Part shown: positions 10,414-20,959 of the stretch, in pieces
Position numbering within the stretch: the stretch's first letter is position 1
Layout of the letters: each line of letters starts with the position of its first letter
Assembly (NCBI GenBank): GCA_016618085.1
Contig: JABLTG010000098.1
Coordinates: forward strand, 4,980 to 68,979
Source: Neovahlkampfia damariscottae
Taxonomy: Eukaryota > Heterolobosea > Selenaionea > Neovahlkampfiida > Neovahlkampfiidae
Direction: 5' to 3'
Length of the DNA: 64,000 bases
Notes under the pieces: generated by a model
What the model was told of the DNA's origin: nothing
Databases searched by the model: none
Seen by the model: only the letters and a program-made list of their open reading frames with translations
Program-made: the position numbers and the translations under genes

Positions 10414-11881
10414 ATGAGTGTCGAAGAAGTTGATGTTGTAATAATTGGTGCTGGACTTTCAGGTTTAAGAGCAGCCAAAGAACTAATGAAAAAAGGTGTT
10501 ACTAAAATAAAAATAGTTGAAGCACAAAACGTAAAAGAAAAAAAAAAAATTAATTTTTTTAAAAGAGAGTTGGAGGAAGAACTTTTACCAAAAATATTGA
10601 AGCTGGAAAAAAACATCAATTAGTTGAAATAGGAGGACAATGGGTGGCTCCTTTCCACAAAAATATGCTTGAACTCATCAAAGAATATGGTTTAGCTTTA
10701 ATTCCTCAATTCGATGAAGGAGATCACATTTTGGAACTTCCAACCGATAAAATCATTTATAATGGAAATATATCAGAACTAAAAGGCTTCCAAATCACAG
10801 AAATAGAACAAGTTTGGGAAACATTGAATAAATTGAGTGATGAAGTTGATGTTGAAAATCCAATGAATTCCAAAGACTCAAAATTATATGATTCAATGAC
10901 AGTCAATGAATGGTTAAATAACAATGTAACTGATGAAAATACAAAGAAATTTGTGAGTTGGTTTATTGGAGTCTGTTTGACTTCAGAACCTCATGAACTT
11001 TCATTTTTATATTTTCTCATGTTTTTGAAATCAAGTGGAGGTTATGAAAATGTAAGAAATTTAAAGTAAATTTTTTAATATTTCAAAAGCTTGTTAATAT
11101 TAAAAGAGGTGCTCAAGATTCATTTATTAAAGGTGGTTCTCAACAAATAGCAAAGAAAATGGCAAAAGAGATTGGTCACTCAAAAATTTTGATTGATTCT
11201 CCAGTTGTTTCAATCAAATACACAGACAAAAAAGTGAATGTGTTATGCATGAACAAAAAAACAATTTCAATGATCAAAGCTAAACATTGTATTATTGCTG
11301 TTTCACCAAATTTGGCAGGAAGAATTCAATACGAACCACCACTTCCAAACTTAAGAGATCAACTCACTCAACGAATGCCAGGGGGTTCTGTTTACAAAAT
11401 TCACATTTTTTATAAAAAAAATTTTTGGAGAAAATCAAAATTCTCTGGAGAAGTAATCAGTTTGAAAGGACCAATAGCATTGATTTATGACAAATCATAT
11501 GATGGATTAAATTGTTTAGTTGCATTTGTTGCTGGTGCTACTGCAAGAAATTGGAGTAAAATTTCAAAAGAAGAAAGAAAAAATGAAGCATTGCAACAAA
11601 TTGAATACATCTTCAATACAAAAGATGCATTGAAACCATTGAATTATGTTGAGATGGATTGGACAGGTGAAAAATATTCAAGAGGTTGTTATTTCTGTGT
11701 TGCAACTCCTGGAACTATTTCAGAATGTGGAGAAGCTCTACGAAAACCGATTGGTCCAATTCATTTCGCAGCATCAGAAACATCCATCAATTATTTTGGA
11801 TATATGGAAGGAGCTTTGGATTCAGGTATTAGAGCTGCAAATGAAGTATATGAAAAACTTAATTTAAAGAGTAAATTATAA
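10414..11881 (+). CDS. Flavin monoamine oxidase
   Basis: Exons 10414-10530, 10566-11051 and 11090-11881 (introns 35 and 38 nt, both phase 0) give about 464 residues. It has the FAD dinucleotide fold (VVIIGAGLSGLRAA), the RVGGRT loop completed exactly at the first splice junction, GGQWVAP, and the C-terminal FAD signature (FAASETSINYFGYMEGALDS). YSRGCYF conserves the cysteine that in animal MAO-A/B carries covalently bound FAD. It should oxidise amines to aldehydes with release of peroxide and ammonia; substrate unknown. Its stop overlaps the stop of the convergent AMACR-like gene by 6 bp. Confidence 0.93.
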
Positions 11882-13096
11882 TTTACTTTTTATTTCTTTA
11901 TTATGTTCACCTAGTTTTGGTGCTGGATCATTTTTTGTTTTTATCAAGAAATTTTGATAATCAAGACTTGGTTTGACAACAACATATTTATCAGATCCAG
12001 ATATTATGGTTTCTATCATTTTTCTTTGTTTAAATATTTTATCATTTTCTAATTCTTCTGGCATTCGTAAACGAATCACTGGGAGAACTACTTTTGGATG
12101 AATGAAGATTTCTTCCCAGTCTTCGGCCGTTCTTGTTTTTAATACATTTGTAATTTTAGATTTAACTTCAATTCCTTTCTTTCCAGTGGCAAATGCATTT
12201 TCTAATGATGCTAAATCTTCTAATTTCAAAATTTTAACAAAAGACTTCCAGAAATGAGGTTCCAAGCAACCAACTGAAATAAAACCTTTTTTAGTTTCAT
12301 ATATATCATAACAAGGTCTTCCAGTCAATCTAAGTTTTAAAATTGAAATCTGATCGTTTACTGGTCTTTTCCATTGGACATTGATTTTTTTGATGTGAAT
12401 GTCTCACTTAAGGCGAGAATTCCTGTAGATAACCCGACATCAGCCATACTTAAATCAATAATGGATCCCTTTCCATCCTTATGACGTAATATAAGCGCGG
12501 ATTCAATTTGTGAAGCACAATTATAGGCTGTAATAACATCAACAGCTTGCAATGGCAACGGTTGACGAATATCAGACAAAGTAAAAATACCAGAATACGC
12601 TAAACTATTCATATCACTTATAATGATAAAAAAAAGAAAAAATAACAAATTACTGTGCAGGTACTCTCTGAAATTTATTTTCATCTTGACCAAATGAAGA
12701 AATTCTTGCTACAACCACTAAAACATTAAAAATTAAAAATTAAAAACATTTCTCGTATTTTTTTGTCAACTCAGTAATGTCATGAATCTTCAAAAAATTT
12801 TCTAAAACTTTTGGTCTGAAACTTTCTATTAGTACATCTGCATTTTTAAGGAGTGAAAAAAAAATTTGAACATCTTTTTCATGTTTCATATTTAATGTAA
12901 TTGATTTTTTTCCTCTGTTCAATGCTTGAAACATTCCGTTGCCCATTGTTCTCATCATGTCTCCATTTGCTCCAGATGCCTCAATTTTTATGACTTCTGC
13001 ACCCATATCTGAAAGTATCAATGAACATAAAGGTCCTGGATACAATCTACTGAAGTCTAAAATTCTAATTCCTTCCAGAGGTAATTGTCTTGTCAT
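11876..13096 (-). CDS. Alpha-methylacyl-CoA racemase / family III CoA transferase
   Basis: Four exons (13096-12748, 12717-12654, 12616-12362, 12329-11876; introns 30, 37, 32 nt) give about 373 residues. It opens with LEGIRILDFSRLYPGPLCS, the family's N-terminal signature. The second splice junction rebuilds the catalytic histidine (PAHDMNSLAYSG, compare GHDINYLALSG). The aspartate in LQAVDVITA and glutamate in GCLEPHFW correspond to the other catalytic residues of the mycobacterial racemase. Racemase activity toward 2-methylacyl-CoA in peroxisomal or mitochondrial beta-oxidation is likely, though a CoA-transferase role is not excluded. Confidence 0.9.
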
Positions 13097-13143
13097 GTTG
13101 ATTTTCTGTTGGTTGATTTTTAATAAACCAATAAGAATTGACC
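13097..13143. promoter_or_regulatory. 47-bp divergent promoter with two CCAAT-type boxes
   Basis: Only 47 bp separate the start codons of the AMACR-like gene (minus) and the RGS-START gene (plus). The gap holds GTTGGTTG near 13109 and ACCAATAAG near 13127, one box per strand. No TATA box is obvious. Both 5' untranslated regions and both promoters must fit here or overlap the neighbouring coding sequence. Confidence 0.7.
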
Positions 13144-15409
13144 ATGAACAGAAAAAGCTCAAGCTTCAATGTGTCAAAATACTCAATTCAATTTAATTGT
13201 GTACTTGAACATAAAGATATACAGGATTGTTTTTATAACTTTTTAAAAACTGAGTACAACACTGAACCACTTGATTGTGTTTTGGAAATTGACCACTTAA
13301 AAACTTTAAAGACAGATACAGAAAAGATATTAAAATGTAACCAAATCATTGAAGAGTTTATAAAATCAACTGGAAAACGTGAAATAAATATTGCAGGAGA
13401 AACAAAATTAAAATTATTTCACGATTTTGGTTCTCAACTTGAAGAGAAAAAATGGATGTTGAAAGAAACTGCTTTTGAAATTTTTTATCCAATAAGAAAA
13501 ATTTTGCTTGCTGAATTAAGAGCAGATAACTTTCCTAGATTCGTTAGAACCAAAGAGTTTTCTGAAGTCATAAAAAACTATTGTGATGATCCAAAAGTTA
13601 TGGTTTTAAGTGCTGTAACAAAATATCCATTCACAGATGAACATTTTGAAAATCAATTCGTAAGTAACAAAGAGATGGAATTCATGCAAGATGTACTTCA
13701 AGATTCTTTCAATTGGGATTCAATTTACTCAAAAAATCATTTAAACGTTTATTCAAGTAATAACAGGTTTTTACCGGACTCCAACCTTTTCAACAGTTCA
13801 ACTGCTTTTAGATTTGAGACAATTTTACCATATTCATTTGAAAAATCAGTCATATTTTTTTTGTCAATCAAAAATTTAATGCAACTTGAACCAGAAATCA
13901 CAGATATTTCAATTAGAGAAAAAGTGTTTTCAAAATATTTGAAACATGAAGATGTCGGGAATCCTTATTATTTTTTGATTGGAGAGATTAGTCAAATGAG
14001 TGGTTTTCCATTCAATACTCCAAGAAAATCAATTGATGTATTTAACATTGATTTTGACTATGAAAATGAATTATTGACATTTTGTAAGAGACCATATATT
14101 GGTGATTTCAAAGGAAAAAATATTGATTTCGATAAGAAAATGAAATTCAATCACACAGACAAAAAAAAACAAACAAAGGAAGTTAATGGATTTTTTGTGA
14201 ATCAATTTCTCACTGTAAATATGGAAATTATTGATCCTTATACAACCAAAATATCATTTTCTATGAGTAATTTTTCTATTTATTGTAAAAAATAGTGTTT
14301 GATAGCAAAGGTTTGATGCAGTACGGTGAAAAATTACTTCCAATGATTGCATCTTTTTTTGGTTCACATATCGAGAAATTCCTTTTAAAGACCATAAAAG
14401 ATGCTAAAATTGACCAAACTATTGAAAGTTTTCAGGACAATGAAAATGAACCATTCCTTCAATTGGCAAATCTCATTTTGAAAGATAAAATAAAAAAGAA
14501 AGAGACAGATCATCTTTATTCAGATTCAAATTTGAAAATTCCATTTATTTTTGATTTTGAATATGATTATTTTTCAAAAATAATTAATTCATCACTTCAT
14601 TGGGAATCCCATTCAACTTCTGGGAATTCAAAAATATACCTTTCAAATTCAAACTTTATTCCAAATTCAGAATTTTTTAAGGACGCTGTCAATGTGATGA
14701 TAAAAAGGGATGTAAAAGTACCATTTGAAATAGTGATCAAATGCACACTCTCCTATAAAAATAGAAAGGAAGTGGAGCATACTCAAACATTTTATGGAAT
14801 GAAGGAGACAGTTTATCCATTAGAAATGAAATTGAAATACCCAAATATGAAATGTCAAGACTATCCATGTTTCATTTCAGAAATACATTCTAAATTACCA
14901 TTTCCATTGAATACACCTAGAAAATCAATTATGGTGGAAGGTTTAAAATTTATTGATGAAAATACTTTGATATTCTTATCAAGACCTTATATTGGAGATT
15001 TTATATTGAAAGATAACATTGACTTCAATAAGAAAATGAAGTTTAATTATTATCCTGATTTCAAAACAAACAAAGAAATTGAAGTTGAAGGATACATCAT
15101 TCCACAACTTTTGTTCACCAAAATCGAAAAAATTGATGATGAAAAGACGAGCATCACAGAAGTTATGAGTAAGCAGGTTTCTGGTTTTTTTAAAATAAAA
15201 TAGTGATGGATGCAAGAGGAGGATCTCTTCAAAATGCTGGAAAACATATCATGAAAATGTCCACCGGTATTTTTTTGAAAATTTACGTTCAACAAATGAA
15301 TGAATATTTTGAAAAAACTCCAAAAGATTTTACATTTACTGCTTCGCAGATTGAGAAAGAAGAGGCAATTTTGAAACTTGTGAAATCAATACTTTCAGAA
15401 AAAAAATAA
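13144..15409 (+). CDS. RGS-START-START domain protein
   Basis: Three exons (13144-14266, 14296-15168, 15204-15409) give about 733 residues. The N-terminus is an RGS-like helical domain (HKDIQDCFYNFLKTEYNTEP through FPRFVRTKEF), which in other proteins speeds GTP hydrolysis by G-alpha. Two START-like lipid-binding modules follow, each with GFPFNTPRKSI or PFPLNTPRKSI and RPYIGDF. Each module is interrupted at the same place, just before FDSKGL or MDARGG, by a short phase-1 intron (29 and 35 nt) that would otherwise look like a stop. No CCAAT box and no ATG precede the later parts, supporting one gene. Confidence 0.8.
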
Positions 15410-15515
15410 AATCTATTCTTGATATATTTGCTGACAAAGACAAATGAGACAAAATTTGCCCAATAGGAATTCTATATCTCATCCAATCAAAATCTAATCA
15501 GTCCGAAAACAGAAC

Positions 15516-16148
15516 ATGTCTGAATTCAAAATTGAAAGTTACACACCTTATTATGAGGTTCCATTGATAGAACTTTGGAAAGAAGGTACATTAGGAGTTG
15601 CATCAAAAGTTTCAGTTTTTTCAATTTTTCAACAAACTTTGCTGTTTCTGTTTGTTCCTGTTTTGTTGTTATTATGGAAATTTTACAAATTATTTTTTTT
15701 TGTATGCATTATATATTACCTTTATTGTGATTATTATTCAGAACAAATCAAAGGAAATGTCAAGAAATATGTAAAAAATCAAACTGATATGAAATCAAGT
15801 GAAGCAATAATTAAAAATTTTTTGAAACATAAAAGAGACCATTTTTGGGTAATAACAAAAGAAAAAACATTATATGGATGTGTGGCTGTGAAAGAAAAAA
15901 GCTCAACTACAGCCGAACTGCTTAGAATGTCTGTGAATAAAAATATACGAAGACAAGGACTTGGACAGAAATTGTATCACGAATTAGAAAAATTTTGCAT
16001 TGAACAAAAATACAAATATATCTATTTAGAGACAACTACTCTTCAAAAAGAAGCCATTGCATTTTACGAAAAATTGGGATTTAAAAAAATTGGAACTTAT
16101 CAAAAAGATCCTTATTTTCCGATAGCAAAAATGGTAAAGAAGATTTAA
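15516..16148 (+). CDS. Membrane-anchored GNAT acetyltransferase (NAT8-like)
   Basis: Single exon, 210 residues. After a short cytosolic start comes a hydrophobic hairpin (about residues 33-75, two membrane segments), then a GNAT domain. That domain has the acetyl-CoA loop RRQGLGQKLYHELE (motif A, R/QxxGxG/A) and ETTTLQKEAIAFYEKLGF (motif B). This arrangement is that of the camello/NAT8 family, ER-membrane N-acetyltransferases. CCAATC boxes lie about 33 and 58 bp upstream. Substrate not deducible. Confidence 0.85.
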   Translation: MSEFKIESYTPYYEVPLIELWKEGTLGVASKVSVFSIFQQTLLFLFVPVLLLLWKFYKLFFFVCIIYYLYCDYYSEQIKGNVKKYVKNQTDMKSSEAIIKNFLKHKRDHFWVITKEKTLYGCVAVKEKSSTTAELLRMSVNKNIRRQGLGQKLYHELEKFCIEQKYKYIYLETTTLQKEAIAFYEKLGFKKIGTYQKDPYFPIAKMVKKI

Positions 16149-16207
16149 TTATTTGTCCAAATTAATGATTTATTTCTGAATTTAATTGCAAATAAAAATT
16201 TTTCTTT

Positions 16208-16897
16208 TCAACTGAAAATTGCATGAATTTCATGTAGAAGGAATTTACCAACTTCATTCACAACTGGAATTGAAAATCCTATTAAAGATGAAAAAAAAAG
16301 TTTTTTCTTACTTATTAAACCTCCTAGTATCCAAAAAAGTTTGTATCTTGATATTTTAACAAAACCATCCATATATACATCATCACCAGCATAACTACGT
16401 TCTTTTTTATGATAAAACCACATCAACCCGTACCCTTTAATCATTTGACAAATCCAAACGTTCACTGGAAATAAAAGAATTCGCAAAATTTGGTTTTGAA
16501 CAATCATGTAAAAATGATTGATGAAAAGTGGTGAGAATAAAAATTCAAATAAAAAAGTTTCAAGTGGAGGAGTATTTTTTAAGTCCATTTTTAAAAGTAA
16601 TTTGAATTCTAAATAATAATCGTCTTCTGCTGTGTCATGTTTGATACTTTTCCAAAGAAATTCGATCGAATACAATAGTACAGCGAATATTAAGGATCTT
16701 ATTTTGGTCATTTCATCAGTCATTAAGTACCATTGGTAAAACAAAAAACCTGTGATCAAGTGCCTCCACATTTGTTGAAAAGAAAAATTTGAAAGAATGA
16801 TTGGACGAAAATTAATTGTTGTGGATAAGCGCGAAAAAAAATCAATTTTTCTGTCAATAGAATACAAATTGAAGTATTCTATAAACTCGAGTATCAC
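16208..16897 (-). CDS. Multipass membrane protein, TMEM229-like
   Basis: About 229 residues with at least five hydrophobic segments. The stretch ILRILLFPVNVWICQMIKGY, then an aspartate-rich loop and MDGFVKISRYKLFWILGG, resembles the TMEM229 / ABC-transporter-II-like family, whose function is poorly known. Positions 16279-16311 have the sequence of a 33-nt intron (GTAAG donor, TTAATAG acceptor) yet lie in frame, so the protein is either 229 or 218 residues. ATTGG lies about 10 bp before the start. Family call tentative. Confidence 0.55.
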   Translation of the reverse strand: MILEFIEYFNLYSIDRKIDFFSRLSTTINFRPIILSNFSFQQMWRHLITGFLFYQWYLMTDEMTKIRSLIFAVLLYSIEFLWKSIKHDTAEDDYYLEFKLLLKMDLKNTPPLETFLFEFLFSPLFINHFYMIVQNQILRILLFPVNVWICQMIKGYGLMWFYHKKERSYAGDDVYMDGFVKISRYKLFWILGGLISKKKLFFSSLIGFSIPVVNEVGKFLLHEIHAIFS

Positions 16898-17005
16898 TTA
16901 ATTCCGATTGGTCCGGAATTTCAATCAAAACTCTTTTTTTATTTACGTTATCAAAGTTTATTCGCAAATTCGAATTAGAAGCAAAAAAAACGAAAAACAA
17001 AAACA

Positions 17006-17850
17006 ATGGAAGAAGATTTATATTTTAACAAATCTTGTAATGAACTTATGAAGAAAGACTTCTACGCTACACTCGGAATCACCAAAAATGCGTCGATTCA
17101 AGAAATTACTAAAGCATACCACAAAAAAGCGATGGAAACACATCCAGGTAAAAATAAAAAAGAAACTCTAAACATTCAAATTCAGATTTAAATCCAGAAA
17201 ACTCAAATTCATTAATTGCTTTTAATGAAATAGTTCAAGCCTATAATGTGCTGTCTAACCAACAACAAAGATTAATATATGATATTTTAGGAACAGGTCG
17301 AGTTAGAGAATCGAAAAATTCACATAAAAATTCAATCAAAAAGCAAAATGGACAAATGAAAAAAAAACTGTCACCAATAGTCAAAGTATTTGATTGTCAA
17401 CTAGAAGATATTTATCAAAAGAAAATGAAAAAGATCAAAATTAAAAAACGAACAATTCTTCAAGATGGAACAATAGTACCTCAAGAGAAACTGCTACAAT
17501 TTAATTTATTACCTGGTTCTCAAGAAGGAACTCAATTTTGTTTTAAAGATGAAGGAGATCAATGTTCATTTGATATTATACCATCAGATTTAGTTTTTGT
17601 TTTAAGAATTTTAAAACATCAAAAATTTCAAGTTTGTAGATTTAATTTGATAGTTGTTGAATCATTGTCATATGAAGATTCATTATCACCAGTTTTTCAA
17701 TTATCTATTCAAACATTAGATAAAAGAAATTTGTATATCGCTGTAGAAGGTCCTTTGAAATCAGGAGATGAAAGAATCATTCAAAATGAAGGAATGCCAA
17801 TTGATGAAAAAAAAAGAGGTGACTTAATTATTAGATTTATCGTTAATTAA
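17006..17850 (+). CDS. DnaJ (class B Hsp40) chaperone
   Basis: Two exons (17006-17147, 17186-17850; intron 38 nt) give about 268 residues. The J domain (FYATLGITKNASIQEITKAY) has its HPD motif assembled across the splice site, where G is completed to aspartate. There is no zinc-finger domain. The C-terminal region has two beta-rich substrate-binding subdomains (CQLEDIYQKKMKKIKIKKR and NLYIAVEGPLKSGDERII), as in DNAJB1/DNAJB13. It would recruit and stimulate Hsp70. Convergent with the GCK gene, with stops 13 bp apart. Confidence 0.9.
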
Positions 17851-17863
17851 AAAAGTTTTTTTT

Positions 17864-18341
17864 TTATTCAATATTCAATTTTCTGTTTTCTAACATTTTT
17901 TCTTTTTTTATTCTAAACCAAAGTTTCATTACATCTTTTGTTTGATTTTCAATCAAAACATTGAATCTAATAGAATAATAAGGATATCTCATAAACTTTG
18001 AATAACAAGGAAAAAATTCATTTTCAAAAATTGGTTTGCATTCTATTGATGAAAAAAATTAAAAAAATTTAAAAGGTAGATTTACCATCATTTTCATTTT
18101 CAATGTCTTCTTTTGATTCTTCTTCTGATTTTATAGGTTGTTTTAATGTACAATCTTTCCATTTTTTTAATTGTTTTCCGCAAGGTGTATGAGAACTATG
18201 CAAAAAACAATAAAAACAACCTTGAGCCTCTTTATCAATTAAATCTTGTGCTGTAATGATTGGATACGTTTTTCCATCCATTGTCATTTTATTTTCAAAA
18301 ACTAATTTTCTGAATTCATCTTCACTTAATTCTGTGTTCAT
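17864..18341 (-). CDS. GCK-domain protein
   Basis: Two exons (18341-18086, 18042-17864; intron 42 nt) give about 144 residues. It has the cysteine pattern of the GCK domain best known from plants: GCFYCFLHSSHTPCGKQLKKW with KDC, then after an acidic linker ECKPIFENEFFPC and a YPYYSIRF end. The second half of the pattern appears only after splicing. GCK proteins are small and probably mitochondrial or disulfide-containing; the function is unknown. The start is the ATG beginning MNTELSEDE, 11 bp from an ATTGG box. Confidence 0.72.
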
Positions 18342-18395
18342 GTTTTTTTTATTGGACAAATTTAATTTTCCACCAATTAAATAGTTTTTTCAAAA
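18342..18395. promoter_or_regulatory. 54-bp divergent promoter, GCK / Elongator 5
   Basis: The 54 bp between the two start codons contain ATTGGAC about 11 bp from the minus-strand start and CACCAATTA about 25 bp from the plus-strand start. This repeats the one-box-per-gene arrangement of the 13.1-kb promoter. Nothing else conserved is visible. Confidence 0.6.
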
Positions 18396-19231
18396 ATGCT
18401 CATTCAATTTCTTGCTACACTTGATGCTCATCCATATACTCTTTTGATAGATACACTAAATACAAAAAATATTTCACTTCTAATTTTACAAAAACTAATC
18501 TCCATAAATCATGCAAACAAGTAAAAAAAAAAAAAAAAAAAATTTACATCACAAGAAAAAAACAAACTGTCATAAATTTTGAATACACCAAGGAACAATT
18601 ATGTAAAGATATATCAGATGATTCCAATTTGATTTTTATGGATGAATCTTCAAAAGTCTTTCCAAGTGAAAAATTTGATGTTTCTTCTATTGATAATTCT
18701 ATAGTCATTATAAATAGTATTTCTGGAATGATTTTAAGATATGGATTCAATGAAACCATATCAATGATTTATAAATTAAAATCACAGTCAAATATTATTT
18801 TTGGTGTTTTACATAAAGACACGTTTTCTGAAAAAAATTTGGAAACGTTAAAACATCCAGCAAAAGCATGGATAAAAATTCAAAAAGAAAATGATCCTCA
18901 TATTGATTATACAGTTGATATTTTATCAATAAGACAGAAATCAAAGTTGATTTCAACAAGTGAATCTTTCTCAATTAAGTCTGGAAGTTTACAAACAGTT
19001 TATAAAGTGAAAGAAGAAAATTATCAAACAGAAAACAAAGAAATTGAAAATTTAAACAATGATTTAACATTTAAATTGGGTTTATCTCAAAAAGAAGAAG
19101 AAGAACGTTCCAAAGTTATTCTGCCATATGTTCATGAAGGAAAAAAATTAAATGAATTAATCAAGGAAGATTTAGAGGAATATTATGAAGATTATGAAGC
19201 AGATGATCCAGATGATGATTTAGATCTTTAA
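18396..19231 (+). CDS. ELP5: Elongator complex subunit 5
   Basis: Two exons (18396-18520, 18556-19231; intron 35 nt with an A-rich middle) give about 266 residues. The core has the RecA-like fold shared by ELP4-6 (SIVIINSISGMILRYG). The C-terminus is diagnostic: LTFKLGLSQKEEEERSKVIL then PYVHEGK, and a terminal acidic DPDDDLDL almost identical to ELP5 of animals. With ELP4 and ELP6 it forms the ring that assists wobble-uridine modification of tRNA. It ends 7 bp from the stop of the convergent gene. Confidence 0.9.
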
Positions 19232-19238
19232 TAAATTT

Positions 19239-20513
19239 TTATATTTCATCAATTCTTGATGGTGTTTTAATAATCAATTTCTCTTTAAGCTCTCTTGGAA
19301 TCTTCAAATGATCATCTGATTCGTTGAAGAATTGTTTGGTTTTTAAGTAACTCATCAATTTATAGTTGCCTTTTTTTTGCTTTTCCATGATAATGGACTC
19401 ACAATCTTTTCAAAAAAATTACAAATTTTTGAGTTTTGTTTACTTTCAAAATTTTCAAGAATGTGGAAGATTTCAACATCCCAATGAAACCATTTCATCA
19501 AGAATAATCTACTTGCTAATCCATGTGTTATTAGAACAATATTTTCATCTTCATTTGTTTCAACAAAATGTTTTCCAATCAATAATCCCATGAAGGTTAT
19601 AATTCTCTCTAAAAGATCAGCTCCAGATTCACCATTTTTGAATCGATAATAAAATGATCCAAGTGTTTGTCTATCGAATTCAATCTTTTTACGATCACAA
19701 AATTTCTGAAAATTGCCCCATTCTTGTTCTCTGAGTCTAGGATCAATTCGAAATTCTAATTTTTTTTCCTAAAAGGATTAGATGATTTCTTGAACTACGA
19801 AGGATTTCTGAATATTTTCAAAAGTTTCAATGGCTCTTTCTAATGGTGATAAATAAAAGAAAACTTTTTCTTCACCAAATAATTTCTTCAAATTTTTTCC
19901 AGCTGCAATTGATTGTTCAACTCCTAGAGGTGTTAATTTGATTTGATTGTCAGGAATTGTTTCGTAAATTTTTTTATCTAAATTTCCAATAGATTCACCT
20001 GTTCTCATTAAAATTATTCTTTTTGGTTTCTTTTTTGAAATCAAATTTTTTTTGAATTGAGCAGTTGTCATTCCTCTAAAATATTTGAAGTTAAAAATTT
20101 CAAAAAACGAACAATGAAATTCTCTCAATTTCTCGAGAGTTTTTGAATAAAGTCTTAAAATGTCTTGATTTTATGAGCCAATTTTTTTTTTCATTCAAAA
20201 TGAAAACATCATTCACTGACAAAATTTGGATTAATTGTCCGTGAGTTGCTTCAAATGTCTTGATGATTCCTTCATGCAATATTTGGGTTTCACATTTTTC
20301 TATGTATAAATCATTTGATCCAAAATGAAATACCTTTTTTTTTATCAAAAAAGTATCCTCAATTGCTTGTTTATTGTTTTTATATTTCTTTTCATCTTTT
20401 TTTATTTCACATTCATCACATAAATTCTGTATGATGGAATCCGTGTTTTCTTTTTGATTTATCTTGTTCAAAAAATAAGAAAGTTGGTTCTGAATTTCTC
20501 TAAGTTTGCACAT
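19239..20513 (-). CDS. Histidine-phosphatase-fold protein lacking catalytic His
   Basis: Four exons give about 389 residues: 20513-20113, 20075-19799, 19768-19444 and 19405-19239. The C-terminal two thirds match the AT74 branch of the phosphoglycerate-mutase superfamily (GNLDKKIYETIPDNQIKLTP, SPLERAIETFENI, REQEWGNFQ, ITHGLASRLFLMKWFHWD, and NFENCE built across the last intron). The invariant phospho-acceptor in RHGE is threonine (LMRTGES), while the second histidine (THGL) is kept, so it is probably not an active phosphatase. The 133-residue N-terminal part is unfamiliar; I join it because a 37-nt in-phase intron links them and no CCAAT box precedes the second part. Confidence 0.75.
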
Positions 20514-20610
20514 GGTTTTTGAACGACAAATTTTGTCCAATCAAAAAAATTTCTAGAATTAGGATTTGAACACCAAAAAATTCAAAAAATAATAATTAAT
20601 CAAAGCATAC

Positions 20611-20781
20611 ATGGACGACAGTTCAGACATAAGCAACATAAAAGTGGTAAGTGTCCTGATTACTTAACTCCAGCGAGAATCTGGCAATTATATAACACAA
20701 CCAACATACAATATTGAAAAGAACACTGGCTTCAATGAAAATAAAAAATTAGAAAATTCATCAATGCATCTTTGGAATTGA
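20611..20781 (+). CDS. Possible very small gene or gene remnant
   Basis: In the 446-bp gap between neighbouring genes, ATG at 20611 (MDDSSDISNIKV) can be spliced through a 27-nt GTAAGT...CCAG intron to RESGNYITQPTYNIEKNTG and a TGA at 20779, giving 47 residues. Further on (about 20800-20940) another frame is open and protein-like (SSPKWYNHPISQSFMKFLRA) but I could not connect it with a plausible intron. No family recognised. A real small gene, an incompletely resolved multi-exon gene and a decayed gene are all possible. Confidence 0.25.
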
Positions 20782-20959
20782 ATAATCAGTCAGTACTCTC
20801 AGTAGTAAAGTTTCATCTCCAAAATGGTACAATCATCCTATATCACAAAGTTTCATGAAATTCTTGCGTGCAAAACACCCAGGAAAGGTCAAATTCAATT
20901 GCAAAGCATCAGAATCTGGAATTCAATTTGCCATTGTTTGAAAAATCAACACAAATTTT

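Noticed and set aside
14295-15409. Two further separate genes after the RGS protein, each starting GTG next to a TAG
   Set aside because: The same stop-plus-shift pattern occurs twice at homologous positions, and 29- and 35-nt introns restore one START-START reading frame.
20555-20600. B-box-like GGATTTGAACACC on the strand opposite to a possible tRNA
   Set aside because: No acceptor stem, anticodon arm or A box could be paired.
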